DNA of 64,000 nt from Paenibacillus piscarius (GTDB lineage Bacteria > Bacillota > Bacilli > Paenibacillales > Paenibacillaceae): the NCBI RefSeq assembly GCF_022234545.1, contig NZ_JAIEUI010000001.1, forward strand, positions 294,899 through 358,898. Reading direction: 5' to 3'. The translations under genes and the position numbers were made by a program. The notes beneath the pieces are model-generated. The model made no database searches and was not told the origin of the DNA. It saw only the letters and a list, made by a program, of their open reading frames with translations. Shown here piece by piece: positions 51,652-63,085 of this stretch. Numbering within the stretch: position 1 is the first letter of the stretch; each line of letters starts with the position of its first letter.

Positions 51652-53490
51652 CTACCATCCTCCAAGATTCTCATTTTCCCAGGGCAACCTTAAGGTTACA
51701 CAGGTGTATTCGCCCTGAACACTGTCTATCCACAGGCCGCAATCCGTGCCGTAATGAAGCTGGAGACGCTGATGGACATTGGCTAACCCCAGCCCGCTGC
51801 TGCCGGTGATGACCGGCGGCTCCGCATCGCCCCGCAGCACAGACTGGAGACCGGCCAGCCGCTGCGGATCAACTCCGGCACCGTTGTCGCGGATTTCGAT
51901 CAGCAGCAGGCTGTCATCCTCTACCCGTACCGAAATTTCAATATGTATATTGCCGCCAGAGGGAGTCCCGTGGTGTATAGCATTCTCGACGATCGGCTGC
52001 ATACACATTTTGGGGATGCGGTAGCGCTGCACCTCCGGCGGAAGATCCGCCGAGAGCGCAATGCTCCCGCCTTCCATGAAGTTGATGAACCGGATATAGC
52101 TGCGGATGTTGGCCAGCTCCTCGCTGAGGGCCACCGTGTCGCTGCGCCACTGCATACTGTACCGCAGCAACGAGCCCAGCGAGACCAGTGCGCCTGCAAT
52201 GGCCGGCTGCCGTTCCACCTCTGCCCGCATCCGGATCGACTCCAGTGCATTGTACAGAAAGTGGGAGTTGATCTGGGAATGAAGGGAGTGGAGCTGTGCA
52301 TTCTTCGCGATGAGCTGCTTATCTACCACCTGGGTCATCAAGCTCTGGATTTCGTCCAGCATGTTATTGTAGCTCACTGCTACATAATCAATCTCGTCAC
52401 CGGTTTCGTTCGCGCGGAGCCCGGTCTCAATCTTCGCGTCCAGCTGGCCTCGGCGCACCTTGCGCATCGACCCCAGCACCTTCTCCAGCCGGCGGAAGAT
52501 GCGCCGGGTCATCCTCGATACCAGCAGCAGCATCAGCAGCAGGACGGAGGAGGTGATTGCGATGACCAGCAGGTAGCCATCACGCGGACCCTTGGTCAGC
52601 TCATGGCGGGAAGCGATGTCTACCACATAGGCATTCAGAGGAGCGATGTAACGGTACAGCGCATAGTAGGATTGATCCCCCGACCGGATGGTAACAGGGG
52701 TCTTCTGCTCCAGTACGTCTAATTGTGCATGAACCCGGTTAAGGATATCGTCCAGCTTCGCTCCGGCTTTTTGCGGCAGCTCATGCCCCGGAAGATACAC
52801 ATTGCGGGAAGCATCCGCGCCGTCCATGATGACCGTGAAGAAGTCGCGCCCGCTGTCCTCCAGCAGGTCATTGAACAGCACGTTATGCTCCGCGCGGACC
52901 TCCATAATGGTGGGCAGCTTCTGCTGCTGGCCCTGAAGCCGCACCAGCCTGTAATAAGACAGCGTATCTGCGCCATCCTTGAAGGCGAACAGCCGGAAAG
53001 CGGCCCCGCCCTCATCCCGAAGCGTCATCCAGTAGTCCTGCGGCCAGAACTTGGAGTAATGATAGATTTCCGGCCAGATCTCATAGACCTCAGGGTTATC
53101 GACATAGAAGCTCAGACTGCTGATCATCTCATGGCTCTGAATGATGTTATGCATCTGTTCATATTGGTTCTGCTTGAACTTCACAAGCCTCAAGCCGTCT
53201 GCGCGCATATTAGAGTGGATGAAATCCACGAATCCTTTCTGGGTCAGGGCAGTCGCGGAAGCGTTCTCAAGAATATCAAGCCGGCTGCGCAGCCGTTCGT
53301 TCAGCCGGGCCACATGATTGCTGCCCTCGGCCATGGCCTGCTTGAACAGCTGGCTCTCCTGATTGCGGATGAACAGGAAGGAGACCACAACGGCGGGAAC
53401 GGCAATCATCAGGCTGAAGGCCAGGAACAGCTTTTGTGAGATGGGGGCATTGCGGTATAGTCTTCGTATCGTTGTCAGCAGCTTCTTCAC
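51652..53490 (-). CDS. YesM-type sensor histidine kinase
   Basis: About 612 residues, GTG start behind GGGAGGGG. Helix one is near 18-40 (QKLFLAFSLMIAVPAVVVSF), then an extracellular sensor region to about 300, helix two near 305-325 (LLVIAITSSVLLLMLLLV) and a HAMP linker. The acceptor His is in SLHSQINSHFLYNALESI, the N-box in QPIVENAIHHG and the G-box in GLGLANVHQRLQLHYG. It phosphorylates the overlapping YesN partner. A hairpin lies between the lipoprotein gene and this one. Confidence 0.9.
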   Translation of the reverse strand: MKKLLTTIRRLYRNAPISQKLFLAFSLMIAVPAVVVSFLFIRNQESQLFKQAMAEGSNHVARLNERLRSRLDILENASATALTQKGFVDFIHSNMRADGLRLVKFKQNQYEQMHNIIQSHEMISSLSFYVDNPEVYEIWPEIYHYSKFWPQDYWMTLRDEGGAAFRLFAFKDGADTLSYYRLVRLQGQQQKLPTIMEVRAEHNVLFNDLLEDSGRDFFTVIMDGADASRNVYLPGHELPQKAGAKLDDILNRVHAQLDVLEQKTPVTIRSGDQSYYALYRYIAPLNAYVVDIASRHELTKGPRDGYLLVIAITSSVLLLMLLLVSRMTRRIFRRLEKVLGSMRKVRRGQLDAKIETGLRANETGDEIDYVAVSYNNMLDEIQSLMTQVVDKQLIAKNAQLHSLHSQINSHFLYNALESIRMRAEVERQPAIAGALVSLGSLLRYSMQWRSDTVALSEELANIRSYIRFINFMEGGSIALSADLPPEVQRYRIPKMCMQPIVENAIHHGTPSGGNIHIEISVRVEDDSLLLIEIRDNGAGVDPQRLAGLQSVLRGDAEPPVITGSSGLGLANVHQRLQLHYGTDCGLWIDSVQGEYTCVTLRLPWENENLGGW

Positions 53491-53552
53491 CGGTAACCCC
53501 TCCCGTTCTGTAATCTAGCATATCGCAGAAACCTGCTCCTTCCAAGCAGGAA

Positions 53553-53579
53553 TACCGGCCGCCTCATGGGCAGCCGGTA
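53553..53579 (-). terminator. Hairpin between lipoprotein and kinase genes (second cluster)
   Basis: TACCGGC and GCCGGTA (53573-53579) with an inner GCC/GGC form a hairpin, followed on the minus strand by TTCCTGCTT. A second short hairpin CCTGCT/AGCAGG (53532-53550) follows. It corresponds in position to the hairpin at 4579. Confidence 0.55.
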
Positions 53580-53597
53580 CTGAATAACCGGGCGGGA

Positions 53598-55271
53598 CTA
53601 TTCGGCCGCCATTTTGGCCTTCCGCGCATCCAGCTCGGTCTGGCGGTACTCCATCACCTGCGCGAACCCGTAGCCGTCACGGCGGGACAGGAAGCTCTCG
53701 AACACCTTGTCAAAAGCCGCCTCATCCTTGGCTGTAATCAGCTCCGGCAGCACCTCTTCCCAGTTCTGGGAGATCCGCGACCAGGCGACGGCTACATCGG
53801 AATCGCCGAGCGGGTCCAGCCCTTTGTAGATGCCGCTGTCAATATCGGCCTGCGCATTGGCGAAGTCCTCCATCTGCTTGATTACCGGGGCTTTCTCCGG
53901 TCTCCACTGGTTGACGATAACCGGATTGCGCATCATCCAGTAGGTATCCAGAATGCCGTATTCCTTCTCCAGCTTCTCGATATTGCTGCCCAGCATCTCG
54001 GCGAATTCAGCCTTCAGCTGCGGCTTGCCGCCCGCCGAATCCCAGGTCTCGCCTTCCTTGCCCAGGAACAGGTCACGCTGGCCCTCCTCGCTGGCGAGGT
54101 AGGTCAGGAAGCGGATCGTCCGCTCCGGGTGCTCGGTGGATTTGCTGACCATGGTCACCATCCAGCCGTCCATATTGCCGGGGAAGAGCTTAGCGCTTTC
54201 GCCCTTGCTGTTCTGCGGCCCGTCAACTGCAATGTAATAAGAGTCGGGATTCGCACTCGCAGCAAGCATCGGGTTCACCGCTGACATACCGGTCCATTCG
54301 CGGATCATCATGAAGTAGCGGGCATTGTTTGTTTTTTCCTCCACCTGGGTATCGGAATCGACCAGGAAATCGACGTTAATCAGTCCGCGCTCGTAGGCGG
54401 TGCGGAAGGTTTTGAGCCAGGCGATGTAATCAGGATCGGTAGTACGGTCATACACTTTGCCATCCTTCTCATGCGGAACCGCCAGCAGATTCTGAAGATA
54501 TTCCGTCATCCCGTAAGGCACATTCCCCTGGGCAAAAAAGGGGCTGATCGGCTGGCCCTTATATTCAGGGTACTTATCCTTCAGCAATTGCAGCGCACCC
54601 AGGAAGCCTTCTGGGGTACTGAGATCCGGCTTACCCATCTCCTCGTACAGATCCTTGCGGACCAGGAAGGTCTGGTTGGCTGCCGTCATGCCGGTCTCGT
54701 GCATCAGATTCGGACTGTAGGAATCATTCGGTACCCCGTAGGTATTGCCGTTCTCCTGCCGGTACCATTTCAGCGTGCCGTCACCGGCGACCTTGAAGAA
54801 GTAGGGATCATATTTATCGGCGAGTTCATTGAGCGCATAGACATGATCGCCTTCCCACAGCTTTTTGACCGCGGTCTCCCAGGAGCCCATGCTGATCAGA
54901 TCCGGCAGCTTGCCGGAGGTCATCATCAGCGTAACCTGCTCGTTCGCTTCCCCGGAGGGAACCTCCAGCTTGACATTGACGCCCGTCTTCTCCGTGACGT
55001 ATTTGGAGGCGAGGCTCTCGCCCCAGGTGTGGGCGTACCAGTTCGCGCCAACGAACCAGGTGAGATCCACCGGACTGGTATCGAGCTTCCAGGCGGGTTC
55101 TTCTGCATTCAGCTTGGCTTCGGCCTGCGGAGCTGTTGTGGCTTCAGCCTGCGGTGCAGCCGTCGGCGTGTTCTCCTTCGTGGCGGAATTGCTGCTGCAG
55201 GCGGCTGTGCTTAGTGCCAGGGTTATGGCCATCATGGCGGCCAGGACGGGGCGTACAGGTTTGCTTTTCAC
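53598..55271 (-). CDS. Extracellular solute-binding lipoprotein (large LipO-type)
   Basis: About 557 residues, GTG start with AAAGGATG upstream. The signal ends in the lipobox STAAC near Cys25, followed by a Thr/Pro/Ala/Glu-rich linker to about 60. The body (LMMTSGKLPDLISMGSW) and length place it with the LplA/YtcQ group. Together with the permeases at 55316 and 56237 it would import oligosaccharides, here probably laminari-oligosaccharides because glucanases flank the locus (inference). The mature protein is anchored outside the membrane. Confidence 0.9.
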   Translation of the reverse strand: MKSKPVRPVLAAMMAITLALSTAACSSNSATKENTPTAAPQAEATTAPQAEAKLNAEEPAWKLDTSPVDLTWFVGANWYAHTWGESLASKYVTEKTGVNVKLEVPSGEANEQVTLMMTSGKLPDLISMGSWETAVKKLWEGDHVYALNELADKYDPYFFKVAGDGTLKWYRQENGNTYGVPNDSYSPNLMHETGMTAANQTFLVRKDLYEEMGKPDLSTPEGFLGALQLLKDKYPEYKGQPISPFFAQGNVPYGMTEYLQNLLAVPHEKDGKVYDRTTDPDYIAWLKTFRTAYERGLINVDFLVDSDTQVEEKTNNARYFMMIREWTGMSAVNPMLAASANPDSYYIAVDGPQNSKGESAKLFPGNMDGWMVTMVSKSTEHPERTIRFLTYLASEEGQRDLFLGKEGETWDSAGGKPQLKAEFAEMLGSNIEKLEKEYGILDTYWMMRNPVIVNQWRPEKAPVIKQMEDFANAQADIDSGIYKGLDPLGDSDVAVAWSRISQNWEEVLPELITAKDEAAFDKVFESFLSRRDGYGFAQVMEYRQTELDARKAKMAAE

Positions 55272-55315
55272 GCATAATCATCCTTTCGGGTTAGATGTGG
55301 TTAGTCTCACTGCGG

Positions 55316-56200
55316 TTATCCCTTAATCGCGCCAATCATCACGCCCTTGACCAGATAACGCTGAATGAACGGGTAGAAGATCAGGATCGGCAGCGTAGCC
55401 ACCATCATGGAGGCGAATTTGATCGAGTTGCCGGGCAGTCTTGCGCCGAATTGGGCCATCGCCTGCTGCTGCATGAAGGACATGGAGTTCTCGGCGATAA
55501 TTTTATACAGCATAGTCTGCAGCGGCAGCAGCTCCTGGGAATGGATGTAGATGACGCCCTGGTAATAATCATTCCAGTGATAGACGGCGGAGAAAAGCGC
55601 AATGGTCGCTATGACCGCCATACTGTTAGGCAGTACAATCCGGAACAGCACGCCGTAATCCGAAGCCCCGTCTACCTTAGCAGATTCCTCCAGGCTGTCC
55701 GGGATGGTGCGGAAGAAGCTCATGAAGATAACCATATTGAAGAACGTATACATCGACGGAATGATGAACACCCAGAAGCTGTCATACAGGCCGAGCTTGG
55801 TCATGAGAATGAAGGAGGGGATGAGCCCGCCTGAGAAGAGCATGGTGATCAGAGAGATTTTGAGATAGAGCTTGCGGCCGATCAGGTTGGTCTTGCTGAT
55901 TCCGTAGGCGATAATGGCCGTGAACAGCACATGCACCACCGTTCCGATCACCGTCCGCAGAGTCGTAATATAGAACCCGTTCATCAAGGTCTTATCGTTA
56001 AAAGCCACACTGTAGCTGGCCAGCGACCATTCTGCCGGCAGCCAGTTGACGGTCCCGAGCGAGGCCTGCTCCGGCGAATTCAGCGAGTTGACGAGCACGA
56101 ACCACATCGGGTACAGCGTCAGGAAGCAGACGGCCAGCATCAGCAGCGTATTGAAGATCTCGAACAAGCCGATCCGCCGCAATCCTCCATGTCTTACCAT
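55316..56200 (-). CDS. Carbohydrate ABC transporter permease (LplC/YtcP type)
   Basis: About 294 residues with a first helix near 14-36 (LLMLAVCFLTLYPMWFVLV), an EAA loop SLEESAKVDGASDYGVLFRI near 168 and a family tail FIQRYLVKGVMIGAIKG. The AAAGGAGA site is 12 bases before the ATG. It is the second permease in the operon. No ATPase gene is present, as in the first cluster, so a shared ATPase elsewhere is expected. Confidence 0.9.
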   Translation of the reverse strand: MVRHGGLRRIGLFEIFNTLLMLAVCFLTLYPMWFVLVNSLNSPEQASLGTVNWLPAEWSLASYSVAFNDKTLMNGFYITTLRTVIGTVVHVLFTAIIAYGISKTNLIGRKLYLKISLITMLFSGGLIPSFILMTKLGLYDSFWVFIIPSMYTFFNMVIFMSFFRTIPDSLEESAKVDGASDYGVLFRIVLPNSMAVIATIALFSAVYHWNDYYQGVIYIHSQELLPLQTMLYKIIAENSMSFMQQQAMAQFGARLPGNSIKFASMMVATLPILIFYPFIQRYLVKGVMIGAIKG

Positions 56201-56236
56201 GAATCGTTGGTCTCCTTTCCAAGTGAATTCTTGTGC

Positions 56237-57157
56237 TCAAAAAATACTGTCCCCCGTAAGCTTCTTGGACGACTGATTGGCTAACAGCAGCAGTCCCAGC
56301 GCTACAATGGAGCGGGCGAACAGGACAGCGGTGGAGAAGGAATGGCGCCCGGAGACCAGCCCCATGTTGTAGATGTAGAGGTCCAGGCTCTCGGCCATCT
56401 TCATGTTCATATTGTTCTTCAGCATGAAGATCTGCTCGAAGTTGCTGCCGAGAATGCCGCTGACGGCAAGGATGAACAGAATCGCAATCGTGGGCCGGAT
56501 GCTCTGAACGGTGATATGCCACATCCGCTGCCAGCGGTTCGCGCCGTCCAGCTCGGCAGCCTCATACAGCCCGGGATCAATGCCGGCAATGGCGGCTATG
56601 TAGATGATGGCGCTCCAGCCGGTCTCCTTCAGCGTATCGGTGAAGAAGGTGATCCACCAGAAGTATTTCGGTTCGCTGTTAAACAGAATGTCCCGGTCCT
56701 GCAGTCCCAGCGCCATCATTAACTGGTTCACCACACCGCCTTCGCCCAGCCAGTTCAGCGCGATGCCGCCGAAGATCGTCCAGGCGATAAAATGCGGCAG
56801 ATAGGAGATCGTCTGCACTGTGCGCTTGAACCGCAGGCTGCGGATTTCATTGAGCAGCAGGGCGAACAGAATCGGGATCGGGAATCCGAGGATCAGCTTA
56901 ATGCTGCTCATCCCAAGTGTGTTACGGATCGAGCGCCAGAACCGGTCATCCGTCAGGAAATCCCTGAAATGCTTCAGGCCGACGAACGGCGATTCCAGCA
57001 TGGGCTTTGCGATACTGAAGTCCATAAAGGCAATAATCAGCCAGAGCATGGGGATGTAACAAAAGATAAACATCCAGAGGATGCCCGGGATGACCATGCT
57101 TTGCAGCTGCCACTGCCTCATAAGCGCTTTCATTTGTCCCGTCTTATATTGGAACAT
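56237..57157 (-). CDS. Carbohydrate ABC transporter permease (LplB type)
   Basis: About 306 residues. Helix one is near 22-42 (VIPGILWMFIFCYIPMLWLI). The EAA loop is LYEAAELDGANRWQRMWHIT near 205. It is first in the operon and starts the minus-strand unit permease-permease-lipoprotein-kinase-regulator. The divergent promoter region (57158-57306) is shared with the GH16 gene and holds the CCCAATTTTTTGG motif. AAGGAGGAAGGGGG precedes the ATG. Confidence 0.9.
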   Translation of the reverse strand: MFQYKTGQMKALMRQWQLQSMVIPGILWMFIFCYIPMLWLIIAFMDFSIAKPMLESPFVGLKHFRDFLTDDRFWRSIRNTLGMSSIKLILGFPIPILFALLLNEIRSLRFKRTVQTISYLPHFIAWTIFGGIALNWLGEGGVVNQLMMALGLQDRDILFNSEPKYFWWITFFTDTLKETGWSAIIYIAAIAGIDPGLYEAAELDGANRWQRMWHITVQSIRPTIAILFILAVSGILGSNFEQIFMLKNNMNMKMAESLDLYIYNMGLVSGRHSFSTAVLFARSIVALGLLLLANQSSKKLTGDSIF

Positions 57158-57231
57158 GTACTGTGCCCCCTTCCTCCTTCATGGTATGAAAAAGCCCGCA
57201 GGAAAAAAAGGCCAGGAATTATTGGCGGTAT

Positions 57232-57245
57232 CCCAATTTTTTGGA
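57232..57245. promoter_or_regulatory. Shared palindromic motif between ABC operon and GH16 gene
   Basis: CCCAATTTTTTGGA, in the context TATCCCAATTTTTTGGATTCC, 13 of 14 bases identical to the motif at 49594. It ends five bases before the -35 of the GH16 promoter, where an activator would touch RNA polymerase, and lies about 75 bases before the divergent permease start. Confidence 0.6.
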
Positions 57246-57250
57246 TTCCA

Positions 57251-57278
57251 TTGACCTGACCCTGATATTAAGTATGCT
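57251..57278 (+). promoter_or_regulatory. Promoter of the intracellular GH16 gene
   Basis: TTGACC, 16 bases and TATGCT. The nearby palindrome just upstream suggests activation. Confidence 0.6.
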
Positions 57279-57306
57279 GTGATTACATGAAGGGAGTGTG
57301 CCGCCA

Positions 57307-58050
57307 ATGAACAAGCTGGTGTGGGAGCAGGATTTCCAGGGGGAAGCAAAGGATCTGAAGCAATGGAACATCCGCTTGGGCAATGATCTGCTGGACAATG
57401 ACGGGAATGCGATCTTTCCGGGCTGGGGGAATGGAGAGCAGCAATTCTATACAGGGCAGCCGGAGAATCTGTCGGTTGGCGGGGAGGGGCTTCAACTCTG
57501 CGCGCGCCGTGAGATCACGGAGCAGGAAGGGCGGAGCTTCGCGTATACCTCGGCGCGGATCGATACGAGGGATCACTTCGCCTACAACTACGGCAGGCTG
57601 ACCGTGCGTGCCAAGCTGCCGGCCGGGCAGGGGATCTGGCCCGCGATCTGGCTGCTTCCGCAGGATCAGGCGTATGGTCCCTGGCCGGCCTCCGGCGAGA
57701 TCGATCTTCTGGAGGCGAAGGGCCGCCTGCCCCGGCAGATTGCCGGAACTCTGCATTATGGTGCGGACTTCGCGCAGAAGATCGTCGAAGAGTTCACTTA
57801 TGAGCTGGAGCACGGCACGATTGAACAATTCCGCGATTACACGCTGGAATGGGAGGAAGGGGCGATGAGATGGCTGGTAGACGGGCACTGCTTCGCTGAG
57901 CGGCGGCTTGAGCCGGGGATGCCGTTCGATCAGCCCTTCTATTTGTTGCTTAATCTTGCGGTCGGCGGCTGGTATGATCCTGTGCCGGTGGATGAAGCAG
58001 CGTTGCCGGCGGTGATGACCGTCGCCAGCATCCGGCTGTATCAGAGCTGA
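57307..58050 (+). CDS. GH16 beta-glucanase without signal peptide
   Basis: About 247 residues, just the GH16 domain. The catalytic motif GEIDLLEAKG is at about 130-139, with both Glu present. The fold is supported by PGWGNGEQQFYT, LPAGQGIWPAIWLLPQ and FYLLLNLAVGGWYD. There is no signal peptide, linker or binding module. ATG 57307 is preferred because AGGGAG lies ten bases upstream; GTG 57298 is too close to it. It probably cuts imported beta-1,3-gluco-oligosaccharides in the cytoplasm, opposite the secreted laminarinase. It is divergent from the importer. Confidence 0.88.
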   Translation: MNKLVWEQDFQGEAKDLKQWNIRLGNDLLDNDGNAIFPGWGNGEQQFYTGQPENLSVGGEGLQLCARREITEQEGRSFAYTSARIDTRDHFAYNYGRLTVRAKLPAGQGIWPAIWLLPQDQAYGPWPASGEIDLLEAKGRLPRQIAGTLHYGADFAQKIVEEFTYELEHGTIEQFRDYTLEWEEGAMRWLVDGHCFAERRLEPGMPFDQPFYLLLNLAVGGWYDPVPVDEAALPAVMTVASIRLYQS

Positions 58051-58080
58051 GCCGGGTTGACACCTGTTCATGTTGCGATC

Positions 58081-58140
58081 ACAATTGGACCGGGTGCATC
58101 GTGTAGGCCGAATGTAATCGAAAAACCGACCACAATTGGA
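58081..58140. repeat. One and a half copies of the 51-bp hairpin repeat
   Basis: A full copy at 58112-58133 has left arm TGTAATCG, the A-rich loop and right arm CGACCACA (two mismatches). The sequence ACAATTGGACCGG occurs at 58081 and 58132, exactly 51 apart, so the first copy has lost its left part. It lies between convergent genes. Confidence 0.75.
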
Positions 58141-58220
58141 CCGGAGCCGCGTGTATCTCGTTCGTTTATCGCAGATTGTGCTATATATCCACCCATGTGC
58201 CGGGATATTTGCTGCTCCAC

Positions 58221-58259
58221 AACAAAGAGGCTGTCCCACGCTGGGACAGCCTCTTTGTT
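58221..58259. terminator. Two-way terminator, perfect 17-bp stem
   Basis: AACAAAGAGGCTGTCCC, five bases and GGGACAGCCTCTTTGTT, followed by TTCTTTC; A-rich on the other side. It separates the GH16 gene (plus) from the beta-galactosidase (minus). Confidence 0.9.
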
Positions 58260-58328
58260 TCTTTCAAAATATAAGAATTTATATGTTTCACATGATAACT
58301 TATCCTTCTAATTCTCGCTGAAACAGGT

Positions 58329-58349
58329 GCCGTCCTTTAAAAGGACGGC
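58329..58349 (-). terminator. Hairpin after the beta-galactosidase gene
   Basis: GCCGTCCTTT and AAAGGACGGC pair around one A. It is 22 bases after the gene stop on the minus strand. The T-run is weak. Confidence 0.6.
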
Positions 58350-58370
58350 AAAGCCGTTTCCGCTTGCAGC

Positions 58371-61496
<3,126 letters not shown>

Positions 61497-61618
61497 TTAT
61501 ATCGTTATATTCATATTATAGGATGGGAAATGTTCCGGGTATATATAATGATTTTCTTCAGATATAATAGAATATGAAACTAGGAGATGAATCGGGAGTA
61601 AGACAGGGGGAGACTGCT

Positions 61619-62440
61619 GTGGAGAGTAAAATGATCTTTTGCGAAATGGAAGATATGCATCTGCTGCCGATTTATGCCACTACGCTGGGGTATTGGGAGC
61701 ATCAGGAGGAGATGACCCGGCCTGCGGGCTTCCCGGATTACCAGCTGCACCAGGTTCTCAGCGGCAAGGGCGAGGTCAAGATCAGGGGCAAGTCCTATAT
61801 TGCCGGAGCCGGCGACCTGTTCTTCCTGTACCCGGATGATCCCCACTCGTATGCGCCGCTCAGCCGGGAATGGGAGCTGGCCTGGATCTCCTTCAACGGG
61901 AGGGAGGCCGCCCAGATGCTGCTCTATGCCGGCATCCGCGAATCCGGGGTAGGCCGCCTGAGAGCGGAGCCGGTCCTGAGTCCGCTGGCCGAGATGCTGA
62001 CCCTCTCCAGCGGCAACGAGCATCAGGACAATCTGGAGCGTGCCAAGCTGCTGTATGCGCTGCTGCTCGATCTGAAGCGCAGTCTGCTTCCCGCTGCGAA
62101 TGAGGATAATGACCTGGAGCGGATGAAGCCCGTGCTGCAATACATCGAGCTTCATCTGCACCGTCCGCTGCTGCTGAAGGAGCTGGCCGAAGTGGCGGCA
62201 GTTTCCCCGCAATACCTGTGCCGCCTGTTCCAGCGGACGGTCCGCGAACGGCCGATGGCCTATATCAACCGGCAGCGGGTCAGCCGGAGCAAGCAGCTCA
62301 TGTTCAGCAGCCGGGGCCAGCGGATCTACGAGATCGCCCAGCGGGCCGGATTCGAGAACGTCAGCTATTTCTGTGCTGTGTTCAAGCGGATTACCGGGAT
62401 GCAGCCGGAGGAGTGGCGGGGACTGCACGGGCTGGACTGA
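61619..62440 (+). CDS. AraC family transcriptional regulator
   Basis: About 273 residues from GTG 61619, chosen because AGGGGGA lies seven bases upstream; the ATG at 61574 has no ribosome site and follows a TATAAT by only five bases. The N-terminal cupin has GEVKIRGKSYIAGAGDLFFLYPDDPHSYAPL. The C-terminal HTH pair has YLCRLFQRTVRERPMAYI and AGFENVSYFCAVFKRITG. It is divergent from lacZ and probably activates it in response to a galactoside. Confidence 0.87.
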   Translation: MESKMIFCEMEDMHLLPIYATTLGYWEHQEEMTRPAGFPDYQLHQVLSGKGEVKIRGKSYIAGAGDLFFLYPDDPHSYAPLSREWELAWISFNGREAAQMLLYAGIRESGVGRLRAEPVLSPLAEMLTLSSGNEHQDNLERAKLLYALLLDLKRSLLPAANEDNDLERMKPVLQYIELHLHRPLLLKELAEVAAVSPQYLCRLFQRTVRERPMAYINRQRVSRSKQLMFSSRGQRIYEIAQRAGFENVSYFCAVFKRITGMQPEEWRGLHGLD

Positions 62441-62489
62441 GGCTGACGGATACTTAGTTCAGGAAACAGTAAACAGGAGGTATGGTGAA

Positions 62490-63011
62490 GTGGGAAACAG
62501 TAATGAGGATGTCTATCGAATCGGGCTTATGGATGAGCCTGCGGCAAAAGAAATTATCCGTTGGCAATACGAACCGCCGTATTCCTTTTACAATATGATG
62601 GAGACTGCTGATGCAGATGAGGATATTGAAGAGCTGCTGGATGGCTCCTACTTCAGTGTATCTATTTCAGGTGAAGGCTTGGCCGGTTTCGGGCAGAATG
62701 CCCAGGTTGGGGGCGGAAGAGAACGCGGACTCTACCTGGATGGAACCGCGCTGGATATCGGCCTGGGCTTAAGACCGGATCTGACCGGGAAGGGCAACGG
62801 GCTGGTCTTTTTGCAGGCAGGTATGAAGTTCGCAGAACAAATCTATCATGCGGAGAGATTCAGATTGTCGGTTGCAGCCTTTAACCAGAGAGCTATCAGC
62901 TTGTACACAAAGGCGGGATTCCTGCCAATTCAGAGCTTTGTGCACCAGTGCGGAGAGACGGAAACGCAGTTCCTGCTGATGGAAACCAGGGGGATTAAGG
63001 TCCATCCCTAG
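62490..63011 (+). CDS. GNAT family N-acetyltransferase
   Basis: About 173 residues from GTG 62490, with AGGAGG nine bases upstream; longer frames overlap the AraC gene. The acetyl-CoA site is GLGLRPDLTGKGNGLVFLQAG near residue 95 (R-x-x-G-x-G), and the C-terminal LSVAAFNQRAISLYTKAGF is the standard end of the fold. The substrate is unknown. It follows the AraC gene by 49 bases and may be transcribed with it. Confidence 0.82.
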   Translation: MGNSNEDVYRIGLMDEPAAKEIIRWQYEPPYSFYNMMETADADEDIEELLDGSYFSVSISGEGLAGFGQNAQVGGGRERGLYLDGTALDIGLGLRPDLTGKGNGLVFLQAGMKFAEQIYHAERFRLSVAAFNQRAISLYTKAGFLPIQSFVHQCGETETQFLLMETRGIKVHP

Positions 63012-63085
63012 CGCGAGTGGAGAACACAAGGCGAAGTCTGTTAATATAGAACTACGGCATCATACATATCAAAGGAGAATTCAAT

